A stretch of DNA of 43,413 bases from Phocaeicola faecalis (lineage in GTDB: Bacteria; Bacteroidota; Bacteroidia; Bacteroidales; Bacteroidaceae): positions 1,012 through 44,424 of the forward strand of contig NZ_JADNRM010000025.1 of assembly GCF_021730445.1 (NCBI RefSeq), written 5' to 3'. Positions 24,567 to 31,909 of the stretch are shown here, piece by piece (position 1 is the first letter of the stretch; every line of letters starts with the position of its first letter). The notes under the pieces were generated by a model, which worked only from the letters and a program-made list of their open reading frames with translations, was not told where the DNA came from and made no database searches. Position numbers and translations under genes: made by a program.

Positions 24567-25415
24567 CTACTTATTCGTTTTAACCTGTTTCTCTAACTCC
24601 AACTGTTCTTCCTGCCCTTTCTTCGCAATGACACGGACGTCATTCAGACGAGCAAAATCAGTAAATAGCTTAACTCTCAACAAGTAAGACAGGCCATCAT
24701 GACTATCGGCTATATCATCTACCGTCCCAACCGGAATTCCTGACGGAAACACGGCACTGTGTCCGCTTGTCACAATGGTATCTCCCAAAGAGAATAATGA
24801 ATGACGGGGCATATCTTTCACATAAGCATACTCAGACGAGCCGCCGTCCCATTTCAAGAAGCCGAAGTAATCACTCTTCTTGATTTTACAGCTAATGCTG
24901 CTTTTCGAATTCAAAACAGGAATAACGATGGAGTGATGAGAAGAGGTAAGATAAACAATACCTACCACACCACTTCCGTTCACTACACCCATTTCACTGC
25001 GCACACCGTCTGCCGTTCCCTTGTTTATAGTAATATAATTATCGGCATGGGTAATGCTATTATTAATAACACTCGCCTTGAAGATGTCATATTCCTGCAA
25101 GGCTTCCTGCTTCATCTGTTCGATGCCACTGCTGTCTCCCGTCGCTTCCGTCAGGGTTTCACGGAGGCGTTCCACTTGCAGTTCCAGTTCTACATTTTTT
25201 TGTACCAATTCATCATTGATGGTTTTCAAATGAAAATATCCGGTGACATTATTGGCTGCATCATACACCGCACCGGCAAGCCGATTGGCAGAGGTAAAGA
25301 ATGCACTTCCCTGATAACTGTTGAAACGGAATAATAAAGCAAAACTGATTACCTCCAGTAAAACAAAGAGGAACCAGTAATTGTACTTTAAAAAGAAATT
25401 CAGCAGATTTCTCAT
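24567..25415 (-). CDS. mreC: Rod-shape-determining protein MreC
   Basis: 282 residues: a short cytoplasmic N-terminus, one membrane span (about 13-30), a coiled-coil stretch (about 65-95, NVELELQVERLRETL) and two beta-rich periplasmic domains from about 110 to 265. ITINKGTADGV...MGVVNGSGVVG near residues 130-155 is typical of the family. MreC links the MreB filament to PBP2 in the periplasm. It follows mreB by 21 bp. The C-terminal tail is charged (Glu, Gln, Lys). Confidence 0.92.
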   Translation of the reverse strand: MRNLLNFFLKYNYWFLFVLLEVISFALLFRFNSYQGSAFFTSANRLAGAVYDAANNVTGYFHLKTINDELVQKNVELELQVERLRETLTEATGDSSGIEQMKQEALQEYDIFKASVINNSITHADNYITINKGTADGVRSEMGVVNGSGVVGIVYLTSSHHSIVIPVLNSKSSISCKIKKSDYFGFLKWDGGSSEYAYVKDMPRHSLFSLGDTIVTSGHSAVFPSGIPVGTVDDIADSHDGLSYLLRVKLFTDFARLNDVRVIAKKGQEEQLELEKQVKTNK

Positions 25416-25436
25416 CTTTATTTCTTCATTAGTCTC

Positions 25437-26459
25437 TTATCGCATCAAGAATGAGAAACGGTCTACATTCTTCAGCGCAATGCCTGTACCTTTGGCAACA
25501 CTCAGCAAAGGATCTTCGGCTATATGGAACGGAATATTAATCTTGTCGGTAAGACGTTTGTCCAAGCCACGTAATAAAGCACCGCCCCCTGCCAGATAAA
25601 TACCATTCAACACGATATCGGCATACAGTTCTGGAGGAGTCTGCTCCAATGCGCTCAGGATGGCTGTTTCAATCTTGGCAATGCTCTTTTCCAAACAATG
25701 TGCCACCTCCTGATAATTGACAGGCACTTCCATCGGAAGGGCAGTAATACGGTTAGGACCACGGACAATATAATCTTCGGGAGCATCATCGCCTAAATCA
25801 GTCAATGCCGCACCTACATGGATTTTGATACGTTCCGCCATACGTTCACTCACCTTTACATTATGCTGACGGCTCATATATTCCTGAATATCGGCAGTCA
25901 GGTCATCACCGGCAATACGAATAGAGTTGTTCGACACGATGCCGCCCAATGAAATAACAGCAATTTCGGTAGAACCTCCACCTATATCGACAATCATATT
26001 TCCTTCGGGTGCTTCCACATCGATACCAATACCGATAGCAGCAGCCATAGGTTCAAAAATCAAATAGACATCACGTCCGCCAGCATGCTCCGCACTATCG
26101 CGAACGGCACGGAGCTCGACTTCCGTACTTCCCGAAGGCACACCGATAACCATACGTAATGAAGGAGAGAAGAAACGATTACCCATGTTTACCTTCTTAA
26201 TCAAACCGCGCATCATTTGTTCGCAAGCGTTAAAGTCGGCAATCACACCATCACGCAAAGGACGTACTGTGCGAATATTCGGGTTCTCTTTCTCATACAT
26301 CATTTTAGCCCGTTCGCCTACGGCAATCATCTTGTCAGTGCGACGGTCGAGTGCAACGACCGAAGGTTCGTCCACTACAATCTTTCCATTATTCAATATG
26401 ATGGTATTGGCAGTGCCAAGGTCCATCGCAATCTCTTGTGTAAAGGAGAATAATCCCAT
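25437..26459 (-). CDS. mreB: Rod-shape-determining protein MreB
   Basis: 340-residue actin homologue that forms cytoplasmic membrane-associated filaments and positions the elongation machinery. Seen: the phosphate-1 loop DLGTANTI near residues 13-20, PSGSTEVE near 108-115, the phosphate-2 loop DIGGGSTEIAV near 158-168 and the adenosine motif LAGGGALLRGLD near 291-302. The amphipathic start MGLFSF fits membrane association. It begins the cell-shape gene run. A repeat-family hairpin (26489-26537) lies between purH and mreB, and I do not see a clear TAnnTTTG promoter in the 91 bp between them. Confidence 0.97.
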   Translation of the reverse strand: MGLFSFTQEIAMDLGTANTIILNNGKIVVDEPSVVALDRRTDKMIAVGERAKMMYEKENPNIRTVRPLRDGVIADFNACEQMMRGLIKKVNMGNRFFSPSLRMVIGVPSGSTEVELRAVRDSAEHAGGRDVYLIFEPMAAAIGIGIDVEAPEGNMIVDIGGGSTEIAVISLGGIVSNNSIRIAGDDLTADIQEYMSRQHNVKVSERMAERIKIHVGAALTDLGDDAPEDYIVRGPNRITALPMEVPVNYQEVAHCLEKSIAKIETAILSALEQTPPELYADIVLNGIYLAGGGALLRGLDKRLTDKINIPFHIAEDPLLSVAKGTGIALKNVDRFSFLMR

Positions 26460-26488
26460 AATTTTTATTTAGTTGACAGGTACAATGG

Positions 26489-26537
26489 GAGGATGTGTCA
26501 AAGCCGGAATCAGTTATCTTCCTTTTGACACACCCTC
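26489..26537 (-). repeat. TGTGTCAAA-armed hairpin between purH and mreB
   Basis: GAGG-A-TGTGTCAAA (26489-26502) pairs with TTTGACACA-C-CCTC (26524-26537): 13 base pairs with one internal mismatch around a 21-nt loop. It lacks a T tract on the minus strand, so it is an imperfect terminator candidate for purH. The same arm sequence frames the repeat at 31745-31895, so this is a dispersed family. Confidence 0.7.
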
Positions 26538-26550
26538 TCAAACTATTATA

Positions 26551-28074
26551 TTAGTGTTTAAAATGACGGATTCCGGTAGTGACCATGGCTACTCCATGTT
26601 CATTGCAATACTGGAACGTCAATTCGTCTTTTACAGAGCCTCCCGGCTGGATAACAGCTTTCACACCTTCCTTGTCGGCGATTTCCACACAATCGGGGAA
26701 GGGGAAGAAAGCATCACTTGCCATTACTGCGCCATGCAGGTCAAATTCAAATGATTTGGCTTTTTCAATAGCTTGCTTCAGGGCATCCACACGTGAAGTC
26801 TGTCCAACACCGCTTGCCAGCAATTGTTTGTTTTTAGCCAAAACAATAGCATTGCTCTTACTGTTCTTCACTATCTTGTTGGCAAACAGCATATCTTCCA
26901 CTTCGGCAGCCGTCGGAGCTTTCTCGCTTACCTGTTTCAAATCGGCAGCAGTTTCCACATCCAAGTCTCTCTCCTGAACCAACACACCGTTCAACAAAGA
27001 ACGGAACTGTTTCTTAGGTAACTTAGCTTCCTTGCGTACCAAGATAATGCGATTTTTCTTCTGTCCCAGAATTTCCAATGCATCCACATCATAATCGGGA
27101 GCTATGATAACCTCAAAGAAAAGCTTGTTGATTTCTTCCGCCGTTTCCTTGTCAATCACTGCATTGGTAACCAATACACCACCGAAAGCTGAAACCGGAT
27201 CGCCAGCCAAAGCATCCTTCCATGCTTCGAGAACGGTAGGACGTGAAGCCAGACCGCAGGCATTGTTATGTTTCAGAATAGCAAAAGTAATTTCATCGAA
27301 TTCATCAATCAAATCAACGGCGGCATTAATATCCAGCAAGTTGTTGTAAGAGATTTCCTTTCCGTGAATTTGGTCAAACATAGCGTCCAAATTACCATAG
27401 AAATAACCTTTTTGATGCGGATTTTCACCATAACGAAGCTGCTTTTGATCTTCCACCGCACAACGGAAAGCAGAGCCTTCGCCACCGTCAAAGTAATTGA
27501 AGATAGCCGAATCATAATGAGATGAAACGGCAAACGCTTCCTTGGCAAACCAACGACGTTCTTCTTTTGAAGTAGTAGCGCCATGTTCCAGCAACATATC
27601 GCGGAACGGTTTGTATTGTGCCTGGCTAGCAATAATTACCACATCATTAAAGTTCTTTGCAGCAGCACGTATCAATGAGATACCGCCTATATCTATTTTC
27701 TCGATAATAGCCTGTTCCTCGGCACCGCTGGCAACAGTTGCCTCAAACGGATACAAATCAACGATAACCAAGTCTATTTCGGGAATTTCATATTTCTCAA
27801 TCTGTTGCATATCCTGTTCCAGACCGCGACGGCACAGAATTCCTCCGAAAACTTTCGGATGCAGTGTCTTTACACGTCCGCCCAGAATAGAGGGATAAGT
27901 AGTCAGGTCTTCTACCGCTTTGCACGGGAAGCCCAGTGATTCAATAAACTGTCGTGTTCCGCCTGTTGAGAGGAACTCTACTCCTTCTTCGTGTAGTTTG
28001 GTAATAATCTCGTCCAAACCTTCCTTGTGATAAACCGATACCAATGCGGTTTTTATTCTCTTAGCCTCTGACAT
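26551..28074 (-). CDS. purH: Bifunctional AICAR transformylase / IMP cyclohydrolase
   Basis: 507 residues from ATG 28074 (the open frame extends to 28137 without a credible start). It catalyses the last two steps of IMP synthesis. The N-terminal MGS-like cyclohydrolase domain (about 1-195) shows ALVSVYHKEGL, STGGT and VKTLHPKVFGGIL. The transformylase domain carries LRYGENPHQKG near 212-222, LKHNNACG near 266-273 with the Lys-His pair, and FFPFPD near 446-451. It ends in RHFKH as usual. A -7 element lies upstream at 28101-28108. The PiT gene is divergent, 198 bp away. Confidence 0.97.
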   Translation of the reverse strand: MSEAKRIKTALVSVYHKEGLDEIITKLHEEGVEFLSTGGTRQFIESLGFPCKAVEDLTTYPSILGGRVKTLHPKVFGGILCRRGLEQDMQQIEKYEIPEIDLVIVDLYPFEATVASGAEEQAIIEKIDIGGISLIRAAAKNFNDVVIIASQAQYKPFRDMLLEHGATTSKEERRWFAKEAFAVSSHYDSAIFNYFDGGEGSAFRCAVEDQKQLRYGENPHQKGYFYGNLDAMFDQIHGKEISYNNLLDINAAVDLIDEFDEITFAILKHNNACGLASRPTVLEAWKDALAGDPVSAFGGVLVTNAVIDKETAEEINKLFFEVIIAPDYDVDALEILGQKKNRIILVRKEAKLPKKQFRSLLNGVLVQERDLDVETAADLKQVSEKAPTAAEVEDMLFANKIVKNSKSNAIVLAKNKQLLASGVGQTSRVDALKQAIEKAKSFEFDLHGAVMASDAFFPFPDCVEIADKEGVKAVIQPGGSVKDELTFQYCNEHGVAMVTTGIRHFKH

Positions 28075-28100
28075 TTTTAATAGATTAAGTATTTGGGCTA

Positions 28101-28108
28101 CAAAGGTA
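28101..28108 (-). promoter_or_regulatory. -7 element of purH
   Basis: Minus-strand TACCTTTG matches TAnnTTTG and lies 27 bp upstream of the purH ATG. No TTG at the ideal distance; a CAAA (minus TTTG) at 28135-28138 is 26 bp away. Confidence 0.45.
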
Positions 28109-28234
28109 TGAATTTTCAGTTTATATCTTCCACACAAAAAGGTGAAATATTATTTATCGACTCATATTTGTCCTAAAACTCGGATTGTAACACAAATGTA
28201 ACATGTATGACATTCCATCATAACATGGCTCCCC

Positions 28235-28242
28235 TACTTTTG
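28235..28242 (+). promoter_or_regulatory. -7 element of the PiT gene
   Basis: TACTTTTG matches TAnnTTTG and lies 30 bp upstream of the start codon at 28273. The -33 region is not clear. Confidence 0.45.
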
Positions 28243-28272
28243 CGCCCATTAAAAATAGAGTGAACAAAATTT

Positions 28273-30525
28273 ATGGAAACAATGTTTTTGGGAATCGTCG
28301 TATTCCTCTTTCTGCTGGCCATATTCGATTTGGTAGTAGGCGTCAGCAACGACGCAGTGAACTTCATGAACTCCGCAATCGGTGCCAAAGCCGCATCATT
28401 CAAGACCATCATCGTCATCGCCGCCCTCGGTATCTTTATTGGTGCTACGCTGAGCAATGGAATGATGGACATCGCGCGCCACGGCATCTTCCGCCCGGAG
28501 CAATTCTACTTTCAGGAACTGATGTGCATCTTCCTGGCCGTCATGGTGACGGATGTCGTCCTGCTGGACATTTTCAATTCTTTAGGAATGCCTACCTCCA
28601 CTACCGTATCCATGGTATTCGAATTGTTGGGAGGTACTTTCGTCTTGGCCCTCATCAAGATAGCGGGAGACGAAACCGGCATGTTAGGCTTTGCCGACCT
28701 GCTGAATACGGAAAAAGCATTGTCCGTCATTTTGGGTATTTTCCTCTCGGTAGCCGTAGCCTTCTTCTTCGGCACATTGGTGCAATACCTCTCACGCCTT
28801 CTCTTTACTTTTAATTATACCAAGAAACTGAAATACACCATCGGTCTGTTTGGCGGTGTTGCCGTAACAGCCATTATCTATTTCATGCTGATAAAAGGAC
28901 TGAAAGACTCTTCCTTTATGACCCCCGACAACAAACACTGGATTCAAGACAACACTCTGATGCTGGTAAGTTGCAGCTTTGTGTTCTTCACCGTTCTGAT
29001 GCAAGTGCTGCACTGGTGTAAAATCAATGTGTTCAAGGTAGTCGTTATGCTGGGTACTTTTGCCCTTGCCATGGCCTTTGCCGGCAATGACCTGGTCAAC
29101 TTCATTGGTGTGCCTTTGGCAGGTTTCTCTGCTTATACCGACTTTATGGCCAATGGCAACGGCAATCCGATGGGGTATCTGATGGATTCGCTGAATGGCC
29201 CCGCCACTACTCCATTCTTATTCTTGTTTCTGGCCGGTGCCATCATGGTGTACGCACTGATTACCTCGAAGAAAGCACAAAATGTAGTAAAAACATCAGT
29301 AGACCTTTCGCGTCAGGACGAAGGCGACGAAATGTTCGGTTCATCAGCCGTAGCACGTAGCATTGTCCGCTCCACCATGACTGCTTCGGAAAATATTGCC
29401 AAGATATTGCCCGACAACTTGAAACGCTGGGCCGACAACCGTTTTAGTAAGGATGTGATGATTATGGAGAACGGTGCGGCATTCGACTTGATACGTGCCT
29501 CTGTCAATTTGGTATTAGCCGGTCTGCTCATCGCGGTGGGAACTTCTTTAAAACTTCCCCTTTCCACCACTTACGTTACCTTTATGGTTGCCATGGGTAG
29601 CTCATTGGCCGACCGCGCATGGAGCCGTGACAGTGCTGTTTATCGCATCACCGGCGTTCTTTCCGTTATCGGCGGATGGTTCATCACTGCCGGAGCTGCC
29701 TTCACCATCTGTTTTGTAGTTACACTCATTATGTATTATGGTGGCACATTTGCTATGCTGGCTTTGATTGCACTCGCCATATTCCTGTTAGTACGCAGTA
29801 ATATCAACTATAGCAAGAAACAGAAAGATAAAGGCAAAGACGATATATTCGCACGCCTCATTGCCAGCAAAGACAAAGAGGAACGTTGGACACTGCTCCG
29901 CCAGCACGTCAACAATACACTAGTGACCGAAATGGCATTTACCAACGAAACTTACCGTCAAATAACCGACGGATTCATCAATGAGAATCTGAAAGCGCTG
30001 CGTAAAGCCGTAAGTAATACCGACAGCCAGAAAGAAATGCTGAAAAAAATACGCCGCAAGGAAATCTTGGGTTTGCGCCGCATTGACAACTTTACCGCTA
30101 TCGAGAAGAACACGTGGTTCCATTTGGGTAGTAATAGCTGTGAACAGATGCTCTACTGTCTGAAACGTATCTGCGACCCATGCAAGGAGCACGTAGACAA
30201 CAAGTTCACTCCGCTGTCAGAACGCGCCACCAACGAGTTTATTCCCATCTGCAACGAGATGACCGCCCTGATGACCCGCGCCACAGAAGTGCTAGCCAAT
30301 AAGGACTATACCCAAACCGATGCCCTGCTACGCGAAGGTTCTCTGCTGAAAAGTAAGATTTCTACCCTGCGCAAAGAGCAAATGGACCGCATACAGGAAC
30401 GCGACGTAAATGTAAAAGCCTCTATGGTATACCTCAATGTGCTACAAGAATCACAGGAATTGGTATCCTGCTGGCGTCATTTGCTACGTGCAGACCGTAT
30501 GTTCCAGACCGATTTGAAGAAATAA
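28273..30525 (+). CDS. PiT-family inorganic phosphate transporter with fused PhoU-like domain
   Basis: 750 residues. The membrane part (about 1-520) has ten or more spans and both copies of the PiT signature: VSNDAVNFMNSAIGAK near residues 24-39 and AGNDLVNFIGVPLAG near 272-286. A cytoplasmic part (about 350-400) separates the halves, and a helical C-terminal region (about 540-750) reads as a DUF47/PhoU-like domain. PiT proteins bring in phosphate with protons or sodium. The fusion of a PhoU-like domain to the transporter is common in Bacteroidota and may gate transport. Confidence 0.92.
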   Translation: METMFLGIVVFLFLLAIFDLVVGVSNDAVNFMNSAIGAKAASFKTIIVIAALGIFIGATLSNGMMDIARHGIFRPEQFYFQELMCIFLAVMVTDVVLLDIFNSLGMPTSTTVSMVFELLGGTFVLALIKIAGDETGMLGFADLLNTEKALSVILGIFLSVAVAFFFGTLVQYLSRLLFTFNYTKKLKYTIGLFGGVAVTAIIYFMLIKGLKDSSFMTPDNKHWIQDNTLMLVSCSFVFFTVLMQVLHWCKINVFKVVVMLGTFALAMAFAGNDLVNFIGVPLAGFSAYTDFMANGNGNPMGYLMDSLNGPATTPFLFLFLAGAIMVYALITSKKAQNVVKTSVDLSRQDEGDEMFGSSAVARSIVRSTMTASENIAKILPDNLKRWADNRFSKDVMIMENGAAFDLIRASVNLVLAGLLIAVGTSLKLPLSTTYVTFMVAMGSSLADRAWSRDSAVYRITGVLSVIGGWFITAGAAFTICFVVTLIMYYGGTFAMLALIALAIFLLVRSNINYSKKQKDKGKDDIFARLIASKDKEERWTLLRQHVNNTLVTEMAFTNETYRQITDGFINENLKALRKAVSNTDSQKEMLKKIRRKEILGLRRIDNFTAIEKNTWFHLGSNSCEQMLYCLKRICDPCKEHVDNKFTPLSERATNEFIPICNEMTALMTRATEVLANKDYTQTDALLREGSLLKSKISTLRKEQMDRIQERDVNVKASMVYLNVLQESQELVSCWRHLLRADRMFQTDLKK

Positions 30526-30558
30526 TACGCCTATTCCTATAATAAATAATAAAATAGT

Positions 30559-30596
30559 GATAGCTTCTTTTCCTTATTTAAGGAGAAGAAGCTATC
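30559..30596 (+). terminator. Hairpin after the PiT gene, overlapping the next promoter
   Basis: A 17-bp stem (30559-30575 with 30580-30596, one G-T wobble) with a 4-nt ATTT loop, followed by TTTGTCT. Its last four bases are also the first four of TATCTTTG (30593-30600), the -7 element of the downstream kinase gene. Confidence 0.75.
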
Positions 30597-30600
30597 TTTG
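30593..30600 (+). promoter_or_regulatory. -7 element of the sugar kinase gene
   Basis: TATCTTTG, matching TAnnTTTG, 46 bp before the ATG at 30647. The -33 position falls inside the terminator hairpin and has no clear TTG. Confidence 0.5.
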
Positions 30601-30646
30601 TCTCATCATAACCCTTGATTATTCATAATTATTACAATAACAATCT

Positions 30647-31729
30647 ATGGAAAACCTCAATCAGATTATCAAGCAATTCCCCGAAGTGGGCGAAGTAAAA
30701 GAAGTAAAAGCACTGACATCAGGGCTTATCAACCAGACTTATTTAGTAAAAACTGTCGATTCTCAAGAAACTGACTACGTATTACAGCGTATCAACCATC
30801 AGATATTTACAGACATCGACATGTTGCAGCACAACATCGAAGTGGTGACAGGCCACATCCGTAAAAAACTGGAAGCACAGGGCGAAACAGACATCGACCG
30901 CAAAGTGCTCCGTTTCCTTCCGGCTACCGATGGAAAAACATTTTATTATGACGGCGAAGGTTACTGGCGCGTATCAGTGTTCATTCCCCGTTCGCAGACG
31001 CTGGAAGCCGTAACTCCCGACTCTTCTTATTTGGCAGGTTTGAAATTCGGTGAATTCCAAGCAATGTTAGCCGACGTGCCCGAACAGTTAGGTGAAATTA
31101 TTCCTGATTTCCACAACATGGAGTTCCGCATGAAACAATTGCGCGAAGCTGTTGCCGCCAATGCAGCAGGCAGACTGAGCGAAGTGCAGGACATCGTTGA
31201 TGCCATTGAAAAAGATGCAAATGAAATGTGTAGTGCTGAACAGTTGTTCCGCGAAGGCAAACTTCCGAAACGCATCTGCCACTGTGATACCAAAGTCAGC
31301 AACATGTTATTTGATGAAAACGGTAAAGTGCTTTGCGTTATCGACCTCGATACTGTAATGCCCAGCTTTATCTTCTCTGATTTCGGCGACTTCCTGCGTT
31401 CAGCAGCCAATACAGGCAAGGAAGACGAAAAGGATTTAAACAATGTCCGTTTTAATATGGAAATTTTCAAGGCATTTGCCAAAGGATACATCGAATCAGC
31501 CCGTTCATTCCTGACTCCGGTTGAAGTTGAGATGTTGCCTTATGCAGCTACTTTGTTCCCATATATGCAGGCTGTACGTTTCTTGGCCGACTATATCAAC
31601 GGTGATACGTATTACCAAACCAAGTATGAAGGTCACAATTTGGTACGCACAAAAGCCCAATATAAATTATATTTGGAAGCAAAAGCTGCCGTGCCCGAAA
31701 TGAAGGCTTATATTGCAGGTCTGCTGTAA
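30647..31729 (+). CDS. Phosphotransferase-fold kinase, NahK-like (anomeric sugar kinase)
   Basis: 360 residues, equal in length to N-acetylhexosamine 1-kinase (NahK, 359). It has the aminoglycoside-phosphotransferase fold: a loop LTSGLINQTYLV near 23-34, the catalytic loop ICHCDTKVSNMLFD near 211-224 (Asp215 as base) and the metal-binding DLDTVMPSFIFSDFGDFLR near 234-252. The DTK.SN and DLDT.MP blocks are particularly NahK-like. It would phosphorylate a sugar at C1 in the cytoplasm, plausibly GlcNAc or GalNAc from host or dietary glycans; the substrate is inferred. It is a single-gene transcript with a repeat element after its stop. Confidence 0.82.
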   Translation: MENLNQIIKQFPEVGEVKEVKALTSGLINQTYLVKTVDSQETDYVLQRINHQIFTDIDMLQHNIEVVTGHIRKKLEAQGETDIDRKVLRFLPATDGKTFYYDGEGYWRVSVFIPRSQTLEAVTPDSSYLAGLKFGEFQAMLADVPEQLGEIIPDFHNMEFRMKQLREAVAANAAGRLSEVQDIVDAIEKDANEMCSAEQLFREGKLPKRICHCDTKVSNMLFDENGKVLCVIDLDTVMPSFIFSDFGDFLRSAANTGKEDEKDLNNVRFNMEIFKAFAKGYIESARSFLTPVEVEMLPYAATLFPYMQAVRFLADYINGDTYYQTKYEGHNLVRTKAQYKLYLEAKAAVPEMKAYIAGLL

Positions 31730-31744
31730 TAGATATTTTTTCAT

Positions 31745-31895
31745 GGAGATGTGTCAAAACACGGATAATACTGTCGTTTAGCTCGTAGGGGCGAGGTTTG
31801 CTCGCCCGAAAACTGTTTGCTTTGTGTATTCGGGCAGGCAAACCTGCCCCTACAGCTGACAATTGGATAGGCCGGTTTAGTTTTGACACACTCCC
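31745..31895. repeat. Outer inverted repeat (TGTGTCAAAAC arms) containing a REPIN-like element
   Basis: GGAG-A-TGTGTCAAAAC (31745-31760) and GTTTTGACACACTCC (31880-31895, counting one flanking base) are inverted copies with a single bulged base. They frame the double hairpin at 31785-31853. The arms match the hairpin at 26489-26537. It lies between the convergent kinase and S9 peptidase genes, where it may act as a two-way terminator. Confidence 0.7.
31785..31853. repeat. REPIN-like double hairpin, copy 1
   Basis: Begins GTAGGGGC and ends GCCCCTAC. Left hairpin: GGGCGAG (31789-31795) with CTCGCCC (31801-31807). Right hairpin: GGGCAGG (31832-31838) with CCTGCCC (31843-31849). The two hairpins are also inverted copies of each other (25 of 26 positions with one indel), so the element can fold as two small hairpins or one long cruciform. 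A related element lies at 43065-43149. Confidence 0.8.
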
Positions 31896-31909
31896 ATGTA
31901 TAATCTTCA

